Below are positions 29,818 through 41,680 of a stretch of DNA of 64,000 bases, one piece after another. The first letter of the stretch is position 1; each line of letters starts with the position of its first letter. The notes beneath the pieces are model-generated. The model did no database searches and was not told where the DNA came from. It saw only the letters and a list, made by a program, of their open reading frames with translations. Source of the stretch: Notospermus geniculatus (taxonomy: Eukaryota > Nemertea > Pilidiophora > Heteronemertea > Lineidae). Both the position numbers and the translations under genes were made by a program. The stretch lies in NCBI GenBank assembly GCA_002633025.1, contig NMRB01000078.1, forward strand, positions 272,470 to 336,469, in the 5' to 3' direction.

Positions 29818-32800
29818 GTGAGTTACAAAGCAGTATTTCCTTGAAATTCGCAGTTGTTTTTCGGCTCGCGCCTCCCCAGACCACGCGCGTACATTGCAAT
29901 GTCATTATCTGTCAAAAGATGGCAGTCTGATCGCCTGTACATTTTTGCGTGTATTTCTTTACTTTGCACTGTCACTGCATGGCGCGCACATTACTGATTA
30001 TCATCATTCCATTGTTGATTTTGATGGTGGTATTTCATGATTTTGACTGGAGGCCCACTGCTCACTCTAGGCTGGTGTTGCTCTCAGTCTTGGGTAGGCC
30101 TAGCTAGGCCTACTCGACATGCTTGCTTGATTGATGTTTGGGATTGACTGCTAGGCCTAGGCCTAAGTCAAACAGCTCGTACTACTGGTTGGTAAGTAAT
30201 ACCGGTAGCCTACTAAGCCCTAGGGGCCTAGGCCTAGGCTAGTAAGCGTAGGCCCCCCCCATCTTCTTCACTTCGTTTCAGCATCTCGTAGCCTAGATAG
30301 ACTATAGATCGTTTTCACGACGTAACTCCGACAGTGTCCGCCATGATGACGTTGCGCGTTTTGCCCACCAGCAGCCAATGCATTTTGCGTTTCTGCTGGT
30401 GGGCAAAACGCGTAACGTCATGGCGGACACTGTCGGAGTTACGTCGTGAAAACGATCTATACTGCTGGGACATAGGCCTATGGATTCTGTATCTGCAGCA
30501 TGAAGCATGCCATAGGCGTAGGCGCAGGCCTAGCAGCTCCATTCCAGAAATTCAAGGATAAGCTAGCGGCTAAACTGATGAACTTAAGTCAGGCTTTTTT
30601 TGGCACTGATCTGGTATTCTAAATTCGTTCCAAGCTAAAACTAAGCTGATTATTGGGTGCACACTGCCCTCAAATCGCAGAGCTGTCACAATGAAGACAC
30701 GTCGTATTGTGTGATTTCAAATGATCTAAACAAGGCTGGACTGGGCCTGGACGCGAATTTTTTTTCCTCACCGGTATAGATTCCTATTACCATATGATTA
30801 GGATTAGCTTTTGCTATAGGTTAGGAAAAAAATATATCGGTTTAGGAAAAAAGTAAGCGGCCTGGACAAGCTCAATGGCTTTCATACTTCCACTTTTTAC
30901 TAGGCCTGCACTATTGATTGCCCCATTGAAAGATTGATCATTCAATTCATTTTGGCTAAACGGTTGGATGAATAGGCATACAATTGAATTACCCAATCAT
31001 TTGATTTCAATTGAAATCTTTCAGGTGTGAGAAGGCCATTGTCATGATTAATTAACATCATAGGCATAGTTGGTGTTACATGTATTTATCTGACTACTGG
31101 GACCCAAACAAAACAAAATGGGTTGTAGTTATCAGGTAGCCGGGCCCAGAACAAAAGTATTCATCACGACATGACTACCCGGCAGCTGGATGTGGCTGCA
31201 GCAGAAACATACAGTCATACTCATAGGCAACCGGCGTTGCTGGACTCGCATCCATATTTAAACGCACTGGCCAGGTCATTTCCCGTACAGTAAAAATGTT
31301 TACTTCAACAAAATCTTCATAAGAGAAGTAATCTGTTCATATATTGTGCCTATCTTCACCTAGTCCAACCCAGTATTACAAAATACAATCGCGCATCCCA
31401 TGCTCATTGTGTGCCAAATATAGTTATCCCAATGATGTCATGGGAATCCCATTGCAGAATCCCCTCATGATGCAGTAAATAGGTCATACATTTTGAAATA
31501 CTAAGGGTCGCACTTTAGGCTTAAGTATAGCTTAAGTTAGACTTTCTCTATGCTTGAAGCATTGACTGAGAAAAGTCAGACTTTAATGAAAGTGTGACTT
31601 GTGCATACGGCCCTGAGGGCCGTATTCACGGGTCGCACTTTAGCCTAAAGTATAGCTTAACACTTTCACCGCCAGACTTTTTTCAACATTTTTTAAACAT
31701 TTACCTAATTTTAATACAAAGTATCTCAATACAGGAAGGGGATAACTCCTAACACAATATACCAGCAGAACAAGGAAGTCGCCAGCTTCATTTTGATACC
31801 AATATATCTGCTATCAGTACGAAACTTTTATGAACATAGTCTGTAAATAAGGCCNNNNNNNNNNNNNNNNNNNNNNNNNNNNNNNNNNNNNNNNNNNNNN
31901 NNNNNNNNNNNNNNNNNNNNNNNNNNNNNNNNNNNNNNNNNNNNNNNNNNNNNNNNNNNNNNNNNNNNNNNNNNNNNNNNNNNNNNNNNNNNNNNNNNNN
32001 NNNNNNNNNNNNNNNNNNNNNNNNNNNNNNNNNNNNNNNNNNNNNNNNNNNNNNNNNNNNNNNNNNNNNNNNNNNNNNNNNNNNNNNNNNNNNNNNNNNN
32101 NNNNNNNNNNNNNNNNNNNNNNNNNNNNNNNNNNNNNNNNNNNNNNNNNNNNNNNNNNNNNNNNNNNNNNNNNNNNNNNNNNNNNNNNNNNNNNNNNNNN
32201 NNNNNNNNNNNNNNNNNNNNNNNNNNNNNNNNNNNNNNNNNNNNNNNNNNNNNNNNNNNNNNNNNNNNNNNNNNNNNNNNNNNNNNNNNNNNNNNNNNNN
32301 NNNNNNNNNNNNNNNNNNNNNNNNNNNNNNNNNNNNNNNNNNNNNNNNNNNNNNNNNNNNNNNNNNNNNNNNNNNNNNNNNNNNNNNNNNNNNNNNNNNN
32401 NNNNNNNNNNNNNNNNNNNNNNNNNNNNNNNNNNNNNNNNNNNNNNNNNNNNNNNNNNNNNNNNNNNNNNNNNNNNNNNNNNNNNNNNNNNNNNNNNNNN
32501 NNNNNNNNNNNNNNNNNNNNNNNNNNNNNNNNNNNNATAAGGATTCTCACCACACCTCATTGGACTACATTGGTCCGTTACTAATTGAATGTACAATTAG
32601 TTATTTCAAACCATGATTAGCTATAGAAAGTCACTGGCGTGACAAGGGAAGAATTAGGCCTTCCCAGACTTGTTCTACTTTGGTTTAGTTTTGTTTTGTT
32701 TACTGTATCCATGATTACTCGCCTGGGTAAAATACAACTTCATGTGTATACATTGTAATGTAATTTGTCTCATTCTGTATTCACTTTTGAAAATGTCGTA

Positions 32801-35800
32801 AAGACAGAAAACCGGTTTATGGAATACATCATTAGAACTTCAGCCAATGTTTATTTTATTTTCTTATTAAGCCTATGTATTTTGTTTATTGCAGAAACCA
32901 CCTCCAAGACTGGCATGATCCTGCTGTGCGGGGAGATCACATCAAAAGCTGTTGTTGACTATCAAAAAATCGTGAGAGACACAATCAAGCAGATAGGATA
33001 TGATGATTCCAAAAAAGGTAAGTTATCTGTTGTGTTCCTTCCCTATACCCTCTGTAATACTGTCAGGGTTTCCACCGGAGGGTACGGACCCAAAAAAAAT
33101 TTTTGAAAATTTTTTTTGATTTTTAAAAGGTTTTAAACGATATTTGGTGCCATTTTAGGCGTACATGTATTTTGAAGCATAAAATCCCCGCGCCGGTCAT
33201 GCTGGTTGTTTGGTTTCGTCCAGCATGTCATGGAAAAATGGTTACCCAACGTTTTTGAGGGTACGAATCTGTACCCTGGAAAAATTTATGGGTGCCGAAT
33301 TTTACCCATTTTACCCTCTGGCGGAAACCCTGACTGTCTCTCAAGAACTCCAGTACAGTGCCTAGTTGACCATTTCTGACCAGCTGGTGCTTTGTATTTG
33401 AACAAGTTGTATGCTGATCTTGCCTGATTTCCAAACTGGGCCCTTTTTCACAAAGGAGTACAGCATTTTTAAACGTGACCGAGTACCAACTCATCGCCGC
33501 CCCCTGATTTTGTTCTACTACAACTACCTGAATATTTTGTCCAGAAAGAGCGTGTTGTTGGTAGTTAATGATTTATCTCCTGACCTGTTTGATAAGATGA
33601 TAAATTAGTTTTCATATCCTAGTTGTCAAGTGTACATTTGATAACTGCCTTTGATAGAACTGGATAATCTGACCTGTCTGATACCTGGGTAACCTTGGTT
33701 TCACTGCACCACTTGGGTGAGGCGGTCTAGGAAAACTTGCCTGATAACGCTGAATGATCAACAAGGTCTGTCAGTTTTCCTGTGCGTTTTTCTGCTACTA
33801 ACTTGTTACAAAGTACCTAAGCTATTGAATGTGTGGGTTCACCAACGCCATTAACCATGTTAACGCTCTCCTCAAAGTCAAATTCGACATCTGGCGGGTT
33901 TTCGTAGACTCTCTCAGATATGGTGATTGAGTTGTTGGGCCTGAACCTCCAAAGCTGTCACCCTTGGATAATCTGACCTGTCTGATACCTGGGTAACCTT
34001 GCTTTCACTGCACAACTTGCGTGGAAATAGAGGCGGTCTAGGAAGACCTGCCTGATGTCGCTGAATGATCAACAAGGTCTGTCCGTGTCAGATTTTCTGT
34101 GTGTTGTGCAAAGTACAAAGCTATCGAAGTGTGCGGGTTTACCAAGGCCATTAACGCTCTCCTCAAAGTCAAATGCGACATCTGGCAGGTTTTCGTGAAA
34201 CACTTGGTGCCAAAGTCAGTTCCTGAACACTAGATGTCACTACCAGCTGTTGACAAACGCGCTCGATCAACCAGCCAATGAACGATCCGCCAATAAGAAA
34301 ATGTTTCATGCTTTCCCCTAGTTGCGTGAAATACTGGTCGCTGATTGGTTGATGACAGTTTGCGCCATCTAGCGTTCAGAATCATGATTAGGCCCCATCT
34401 GTGCCAGTGGAGTGGCTGAGAGCGTAGGCCTATAACTAGTATTAAGCTCGAGGCCACTGGGGACGAGTGTAGTTTTCGTAGACTCTCAGATATGGTGATT
34501 GAGTGGTCGGGCCTGAACCTCCAAAGCTGTCACCATGTGGGTGGTCAATCAAACCAAGGTTTTCCAGTTGCTTGCACTGCTGCTCTGCATTTGGCTATAT
34601 GGGGCCCTAATCTCTGCATACTGCCCATCAAGTTTGCAGCCGACCGAATCACTCATGTGTTGTGATTTTGTCTGTATTCAGGGTTTGACTACAAGACCTG
34701 TAACGTACTGGTAGCACTTGAACAACAGAGTCCTGACATAGCTCAGGGTGTCCACGAGGATCGGGATGAAGACGATATTGGAGCTGGAGATCAGGGTCTT
34801 ATGTTTGGCTATGCCACAGATGAAACAGAGGAACTCATGCCACTCACCGTTGTACTATCACATCAACTTAACGCTAAAATAGCTGAATTGAGGAGAAATG
34901 GTGTTCTACCGTGGGCCAGGCCTGATTCAAAATCACAAGTAAGCACCTATCTTGTGTAGAAAGTGACTCCATTGATGTTTCACCCAAGTCAGGACCATTC
35001 ATATTTTACCAGTCGGCTTTCTTCTTAGTGCCCTTCAGCGCTTGGAGCTGTTGTCTCCGTGACTTACAGGTACTCAACAAAGTACAGTTGACCAATGATA
35101 ACATCTCATGGTTAAGTGGTGCTCAACACATAGGCATTTATCTGCCTTCTGGCTGTGGTGGGTTTGTTATCTGTAGTTTGTTCCAACAGGCCTGAACTGG
35201 TCATTAACACAGCGTTACAAGGTGCCTCTCTCCAAATTCAAGACTACTGTCATAAATTCCAGCCATGACCTTCATCAGTTCTCCTCTGCCTCTAGGTAAC
35301 AATTGAGTATCGCTTTGAAGATGGTGCCTGTGTTCCCATTCGAGTCCACACTGTTGTCATCTCCTGCCAACACGACGACGACATCACACTTGAAAAACTT
35401 CGTAAAGACCTGAAGGAGAAAGTTGTTAATGCTGTGATTCCGGCCAAGTATATGGACAAAAGAACCGTTCTCCACTTGAATCCTGCTGGCAGATTCGTCA
35501 TTGGTGGACCACAGGTATGTGTCAAATCACTCTTGAAAAACCTATTTACTGGTGCAACCATCGTTACTGTTACATGTGTTTACAAAAACGAGTTGATTTG
35601 GTGAAAATGCTTCTTGTGCACTTTGAGTCAGGTTGTGATTTCGTGTCTTTTCTCTCAGGGTGATGCTGGTCTAACTGGAAGAAAGATCATTGTAGACACA
35701 TATGGTGGCTGGGGTGCTCACGGCGGTGGTGCATTCTCTGGCAAGGATTTCTCAAAGGTTGATAGGTCTGCTGCATATGCTGCTCGATGGGTCGCTAAGT

Positions 35801-36872
35801 CGCTGGTCGCTGCCAGTCTCTGCCGCAGAGTTCTGGTACAGGTGAGTAGAGTTGCCTTCATGCAGTTAGATTTGATGCTACACAGATGGTAGTACATGTC
35901 GGTGCCATAATCTCTGTCTGCCTTGTTTGCTGACAATTCAGACCACCAGGTTGTAGATGCCATTCCCTGCAAGAGTTTCCTAATGCACGTTGGCGCTCTG
36001 TGGTAACTTGGCCACAAGTGACAATAAACCAAAGGGTCTTGGTCATTGGTCTTGGCACAAGCAGAAAGGAAACCTGCAATCGTGGAATTGCTCATTGAGA
36101 ACCAACTCATGCCAGAACCTTGCAGCGCCCATGAGAATCTGGTCGTAGAAAACCATGGGTCATTTGTGTCATTTAGTCAGGTGGCAAAGAAACAGGTGGC
36201 AAAGAAACCAGCAATCTTGAGTTGCTCATTGAGAGCCGACTCCCGCCAGAAAACAGGCAGCACCACTTGTTTTATCTATCTACCGAGAATCTTGATGCAA
36301 GAATCGTGTTCTGACTTGCACCTGACCTCTTCTTTCACGTGCCACATCTTGTTTCAGGTCTCCTATGCTATTGGTATTGCACAGCCCTTGTCCATCAGTG
36401 TGTTTAGCTATGGAACATCCGATTTGTCAGAAAAACAACTCTTGGAAGTCGTCAAGAACAACTTTGATCTCCGACCAGGCGAGATCGTCAAGTAAGTATT
36501 GATACATCAGTCTATTGTCTAAGCAAATGTGTTGGGGTTCACTCTTGACATGGGGTTCTCTTGACATTAGTGTTGCATTCGCAAAAGTTGCAGCGGTCAT
36601 GCAGCAGAATGAGTACCAGTACTTAGACATGAAATATGTGGCGAGGCACTATCAGTATCGGTGTTGAGGTTGATTTTGGGCTTCTGATGGCAACATTGTT
36701 TGGAAGAGGGTACTACTAGGAAGCTGTGAATTTTGCATCTGGTTCTAAGATTCTGGCATATTTTTTCAGGGCTTTGGACCTCAGAAAACCCATCTACCAG
36801 AAGACTGCCTCCTATGGACATTTTGGTCGTAAAGAATTTCCCTGGGAACAACCTAAGAAACTTCGCATTTAG
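29733..36872 (+). CDS. MAT2A: S-adenosylmethionine synthetase (methionine adenosyltransferase)
   Basis: The cytosolic enzyme makes S-adenosylmethionine from methionine and ATP. Visible exons: 29733-29817, 32895-33017, 34682-34938, 35296-35514, 35659-35841, 36358-36491 and 36770-36872. All are in phase except across the gap, where one exon (phase 1 to phase 1) is missing. Both family signatures are present: [11 protein letters not shown] (exon 34,682) and GGGAFSGKD (exon 35,659). The N-terminus [14 protein letters not shown] and the segment [13 protein letters not shown] match animal MAT2A, and the protein ends QPKKLRI. Visible exons code 367 residues; the missing DKICDQISDA exon (78 nt in vertebrate MAT2A) would bring it to about 393, the usual length. 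Apart from that exon, buried in the N gap in intron 1, nothing is broken. Confidence 0.97.
29818..31854 (+). other. MAT intron 1, left part
   Basis: No coding exon seen; I looked for a DKICDQISDA-like exon without success. It holds aggcctaggcct clusters (30,090-30,250), the long foldback at 30,303-30,461 and MITE-like pieces (GGGCCGTATTCACGG) at 31,504-31,665. Confidence 0.6.
30303..30461. mobile_element. Foldback MITE in MAT intron 1
   Basis: Arms of about 70 bp, almost perfect, from TATAGATCGTTTTCACGACG inward to CCACCAGCAG. The TA at both ends would fit a mariner-type target. Confidence 0.75.
31855..32536. other. Assembly gap (682 N)
   Basis: Run of N inside MAT intron 1. The missing second coding exon of MAT is expected here. 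Confidence 0.98.
32895..33017 (+). CDS. MAT2A: MAT exon after the gap
   Basis: 123 nt after TTATTGCAG. It encodes [20 protein letters not shown] and then [20 protein letters not shown]. The first two bases finish a Glu codon begun in the missing exon. Confidence 0.95.
33661..34540. repeat. Two-unit tandem repeat in a MAT intron
   Basis: A unit of about 304 bp starting GGATAATCTGACCTG (33,661-33,964) is repeated from 33,965. The second unit is interrupted by a 275-bp insertion at 34,197-34,471. Both units end with the motif GCCTGAACCTCCAAAGCTGTC. Confidence 0.8.
34197..34471. mobile_element. Inserted element with 8-bp target duplication
   Basis: Flanked by GTTTTCGT on both sides (34,189-34,196 and 34,472-34,479). 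The first tandem unit keeps the uninterrupted site at about 33,900. The ends show weak inverted similarity (CACTTGGTGCC against CACTCGTCCCC). The 8-bp duplication suggests a non-autonomous hAT-type element. Confidence 0.65.
34682..34938 (+). CDS. MAT2A: MAT exon with signature 1
   Basis: 257 nt. It encodes [36 protein letters not shown] and a substrate-site region ending [10 protein letters not shown]. Confidence 0.96.
35296..35514 (+). CDS. MAT2A: MAT central-domain exon
   Basis: 219 nt, phase 0 to 0. It encodes [20 protein letters not shown] through [10 protein letters not shown]. Confidence 0.96.
35659..35841 (+). CDS. MAT2A: MAT exon with signature 2
   Basis: 183 nt, phase 0 to 0. It encodes [20 protein letters not shown] and the catalytic GGGAFSGKD loop, then [16 protein letters not shown]. 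Confidence 0.97.
36358..36491 (+). CDS. MAT2A: MAT penultimate exon
   Basis: 134 nt after TTGTTTCAG. It encodes [20 protein letters not shown] through [12 protein letters not shown]. Confidence 0.96.
36770..36872 (+). CDS. MAT2A: MAT terminal exon
   Basis: It encodes [20 protein letters not shown] and ends EQPKKLRI, with TAG at 36,870-36,872. Confidence 0.96.
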
Positions 36873-37580
36873 ATTTTACCAATGTTTTTTGGTAACGTTT
36901 TACATTCGGCAGGATATAGATAGCATGCATCCTCTCTCTCTCAGTTGACCACGGTGCATTTTGGGGTATGGGCCATTGCCACTTCACAATCAATATTTTG
37001 GGTCGATTTGGGGGCAATCAGCGTTTATGAAGTTTCATTGCAATGGCTGTATGCTGACATGCACTGCAAATATTGCTTCCTACAGGGCTTTGTCTTGTGT
37101 TTATAAAAAAGAATGGAAAAGAGCAATTTATAAACACACGGGTCAACTATTGAGGCCAAAAAAATTGTGCGATCGTTGGTGTTACTGTAACTGCATTAAT
37201 ACATTTACTGTCTGCATTCCATGTGTGCCATTTATATCCTGTTTATAGTTTTGTTGGCGGTATAAACATGATTATTGGGGGTTCGCTTGTATGGTATTTC
37301 ATTTGTGAATTATTATGTCTAATAATGTTAAGGATATTTACCTAATTTGCCGAGTGACTTGAAACTGCTCCTTCTCCTTCTTGTCTTGATGTCTCATGCT
37401 TAGAGGGACCGGGAAACGTACAAGCCACTTATGTAAATGAATTCAATTAGAGCCGCGCATTTCTTTCCATTAATTGGGTGCACTGCTTTTGCAATTCTCT
37501 CTCACATTTCTGTGTGTATGGACCAAGTGCTCTGGTGCAGAACTTGGATATGGCTCCATTTGACCAATGTTTGCAATAAA
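36873..37580 (+). other. Probable MAT 3' UTR
   Basis: AT-rich sequence after the stop. The first clear AATAAA is at 37,575-37,580. I saw no obvious series of TACAGAGAA hairpins like those in the vertebrate MAT2A 3' UTR. The end point is inferred. Confidence 0.45.
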
Positions 37581-39189
37581 AAAAGTTAACAGATAACGTC
37601 TGCCACATGGTTAGGTAGACAATTCATTGGAATGTGCTGCATTGCCTCTGCTCACTGCAGCAGAAAGGCGTGATGACCAGACATTCTGCTGGAAAGCTCA
37701 GTAGTGAGACTTGCCCTTAACAATATCATTTCCAAGGACTTTCTCTAACATCATGTATCCTCATATTGCTAACAGAACAAGCTTACTCGTCATATGTACT
37801 TTAAACCTGGTATACTTCACCTGAGATGCCTGCCATTTGGCTGTTACACACATCTCATAATGCAGAGATGGTGCGTAACAGTCATTCAATAGCAGGTGAT
37901 GTGCTCAACATGTCCTCTTTATACATCGAAATCTTGTCAGCTAAGAAGTTCTGTTTCATTGTTGAAGTTCTTGGCGCCATTTGTACAGGAATTGCCCATG
38001 CTCTCACCTGGGCATATTTGATGTAAGATAATTTTATTGTAAAATGTTCGAAATTCCTGTGAGTGGGATCAATAAAATGTACATTAGATGTCAAGTAGAG
38101 CGTTCTGGTTTTGTTTAGATATTACGAGGAGGGTACCTTCATTCTAGGGCCCTAGAGAAGCAGTTCCCACAGTTGTGAGTTGCTCCAGGGAGAATTCTTG
38201 CTGAAGCATTGCCCCTCCCATGGAATTGTCACCATTTGCATGCCATATGACCCCTGTGTGACGTGTCTAGGCCAATTACAATCATCCATGACCTTGGCCA
38301 ATTACAATCATCCATGACCTTGCTACCTTATCTTGACCCATGGTGTTTCCTTGGCATGTAACCTGGTCATGGTGCAGCACGTTGTGACTGTGATCGTTGT
38401 TCTCTGATACAGGCACTCGTTGCAAGTGATCGTCATTGATCATCAGTTGAGGTATTGTGTGTTGTTAGGCTGAAACCTTCTTCGGTTGCGACAAGTGCCT
38501 ACTCTGCTTCAGCACGTCACATATACGTCGACTGGTACTGCAGGGCCCATATTCATACAACTACTGAAGGCAAAGTGTGACACTTACCGGTATCTTTTAT
38601 TCAACATAAAAAGAAGTAAGTATCACACTTTGACTTGAGAATGTAGCTCCAACTTAAAATGTACATCCATATGCGGAAGAATCGGCAAATTAAGCCACTG
38701 GTGGATGAAATTTTACCGGTAAACCGACTTTTTTTTGCAGATCTGGAAAATGAAAGTTGACTTAGAAAGATCCGTGAATATGTCTCCCACAGTATTATGG
38801 AAGAAATGTGATTGATTTATTGACCAAATTTTTCTTTCCCGTTCAAGTTGTTGGCCTCAGATGAGATAATACACTCTCGCCCATTCTTGTGCCAACTTAT
38901 GCTGTCACACAGTCAATGACAAAGTAAGCAGGACAACAAACGTGTGCTCAGGAATTGGTTGTTCTGACGGGAGAAAAACCAAGTTGACGGCACGATTTGG
39001 TGGCAGTGGGAGGTTTTTATAAGACCAACGGAGAGTGCACACACTGGCAATAAAAACAAATGTCAACTTCCCTGTTGTTTCCTGAAAGGATGTAGAATGG
39101 ATACATATGAAGGGGTTGTGTTAACGTTAACCCTTTTACTTCTGTCCCATGTGACAGACTGAAGCAGGGAGCCAGGGATTTGTCCCACA

Positions 39190-39260
39190 TGGCCCGGGAT
39201 TTGAACCCGGGACCTGCCGCTTGCTAAGCGGACAAGATAACCGCAGACTATCAAGGTTCA
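39190..39260 (-). mobile_element. tRNA-like SINE head
   Basis: Minus strand: CCGC-TTAGCAA-GCGG anticodon-like arm and CCGGG-TTCAAAT-CCCGG T-arm. Acceptor stem does not pair, so it is a tRNA-derived repeat. The copy at 46,055-46,125 is its duplicate. Confidence 0.6.
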
Positions 39261-41274
39261 AATTGCAATGCATTGTAACCTTCCACACAATGATCTTTTG
39301 CACTTCTTTCACAGACTGGACATTGGTCAACATAAATATAACTTGACTGTGGCCTGAATGGGCACTGGTCATTCTGTCACTGATAATATTGAGTATAAAT
39401 ACAAGTACCGGTACACTAATCTAAACCTGGCAGCAGACACACACAAATCCCGAGGTCATCGACTCCTGTCATAATGCATGGCTCTTTTCAACCTTTGAAA
39501 CCACACATGGTTATTAGAGCATGGAGTAATTTATTTATTAAATCACCAGACACCAGTGCGTGACCTCCAGTGACATATGCACCCCTCTACAAGTCTCCAA
39601 AAGTGGCCTATTAGGTGTAGGCCTATGGGCCGACAAACCATGTGTGTGCCTGCTTGATGAATTACACAATCTGACTTGGAGTGTTTTGTAATCATTCTGA
39701 TAGAATTACATGAGACCTGAAATAATTACCTGAAGGTTTCATACCCATCTCCAAATTAGAAAATGATTCTTGATAACATAACACATATGATTGACAAATG
39801 ATCAGCATACTGCAGGTTGATTTGAACAGACTGAGTCTGTGTAAATCCTATAACTTTTGTCCACTGCTGGTGCTTGACCTGGAGTAGCAAGGTGTATGCC
39901 TGGTGTGCTGCCGCTTTGTGGCTTTATGCCAACTTCTTCGCACATCCAGTCGATGAGGACAGGTTGTAAAGATAAAGCAAGCAAACACTTGTCTCCAGAT
40001 TCAGCTTTTATTCCATAGCTTCTTACATTGTAAAATGTAAAGGAGATACAAAAAGGCTGTAGATAACTCAAATCAGTTTATCGTACAATTCAAGGAAAAT
40101 GCTACATAATCTGTACATCCACATCATCAAAAGTTATTACACTTATTAATGTCAATAATGACCATGAGAATATTATAAAGTCGACCGCTGGCACTTAGAA
40201 GTGGCGACCTCCATTAGAGAGAGATAAAGGCCACGACAGGTTGTCCAGTACATGGGACACAAGTGTTCTTCCAGGGCACAAACCCACCAAAACCGACTAT
40301 ACTGAGAGGAAAGAAACTGCTCGCCTGTTGCAAGTCTTTGGTGGCAAACACAACCTTTCTGCACTCTCATCAACTGATTCTAGGACATGCAGTTTCATGA
40401 AAAAAACTCTGTAACTCTCACATCTGGAGGTTTTCAATATAAATGGTAATGAAAGTAACCCACACCCATGCTACCATTTTGAATGAACGAGCAGCAGAAA
40501 TTACTAACTGTGGCCCCAATTTAAACTCCTTTAAGATTATAGCTGATTAACAACATCAGGCATTCGCTTCTGCCCGTCCACAGGAAACAATGTACATGTA
40601 CAGGTACTGGTACATGTCTATGGCCTTCCGTGGTCTTTATAAGCCTTTAGTCTTTTTCTGCCCCTTCCAGAGGAAAGGTTGGGGTCGAAAATTTGCGAAA
40701 TTTCTGGAGGATGACTCCTTTTATTATATCATTTTGTGTGTCGCCTTTTGTGCTCTATTTGTTGGATATTCCAGAGGAAACGATGTACTGGTACGGTACA
40801 TGTCTGTGGATTTCCATGATCTTCCAAAGCCTTTATAACTCTCTTGGATTGAGTCGAGTATAAGAACAAGGTGACCTGTGTGAGATGTCCAGTCTAATGA
40901 TGATAATCCTTATCAGTGATAAGATAATATGTCCTGACAGTTCTGTTACAATGACCGCATGTTGACACAGATAGTGTCCATGTGCTTGAACTGTCGATAT
41001 CAAAGACCTCTTCACTTGAGACAACAACGATAAGGTATTGTTTGACAGTGGACTGAGGTCAAAGATCTTATGACACAAGGCCAGCTAATCACATCGACTG
41101 ACCAGTGAAGAAAATATCATAATCTGACAGATTTGTACTCACAGTTTGAATGCAATTAAGGCAACGAGTGCAAAAAGTAAGGCAATGAATGCAAAAACCG
41201 GGCAATCTTTCCTGCAGATTTCTGGTTACAGGGTCTTAGGATAATGATCAAGATGATCAAATGTCAACATTGTC

Positions 41275-41680
41275 ACAGACCACACCGGGAATCGAACGGA
41301 TCTCCCGCCTGCAAGGCAGGTGTTTTTCCATCGAGTCAAAAGTCCGGATGTTAAGCTCGAGGGCTTCACATCTCCCAAATCTACTACATTCCTACCCCTC
41401 TTTTCTTTGAGATCCTTAACCCGTTCCAAATTTTGGTAGCTATCACATCTGATCAGACTCCCTCTGTTCAGAGTGATCCATGCTACAGGCAAAGAGGGTC
41501 AAAGCCAAGATGAGAAAGGAAAGCACCTTCGCTGACAACGCCAAATGTCACAGACCAAACAGGGAATTCAACCCGAATCTCCCGTGTGCAAGGCTGGCAT
41601 TCTTCATCAAGCCAGAAGTCCGGACGTTAGGCTCGAGGGCGTAACACCTCCTAAATTTACCGGTACCACTAAATTTTGAT
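41275..41680 (-). mobile_element. tRNA-Ala-like SINE, two units
   Basis: On the minus strand, B-box-like TTCGATTCCCGG and an anticodon arm CCTGC-CTTGCAG-GCGGG (TGC, Ala-like) in the right-coordinate-low unit; a second degenerate unit starts at about 41,548. Units share the tail AGTCCGGACGTTAGGCTCGA. No intact acceptor stem, so not functional tRNAs. Confidence 0.65.

Noticed and set aside
31814-32596. Minus-strand ORFs of about 250 codons
   Set aside because: Almost entirely N bases.
39190-39260. Functional tRNA gene (Ala AGC-like, minus strand)
   Set aside because: T-arm and anticodon arm are good, but the acceptor stem does not pair and copies occur as SINE heads.
39802-40071. Minus-strand ORF (GIKPQSGSTPGIHLATPG) kept in both duplication-3 copies
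   Set aside because: Conservation only reflects the recent duplication; no good splice sites, phase or family match.
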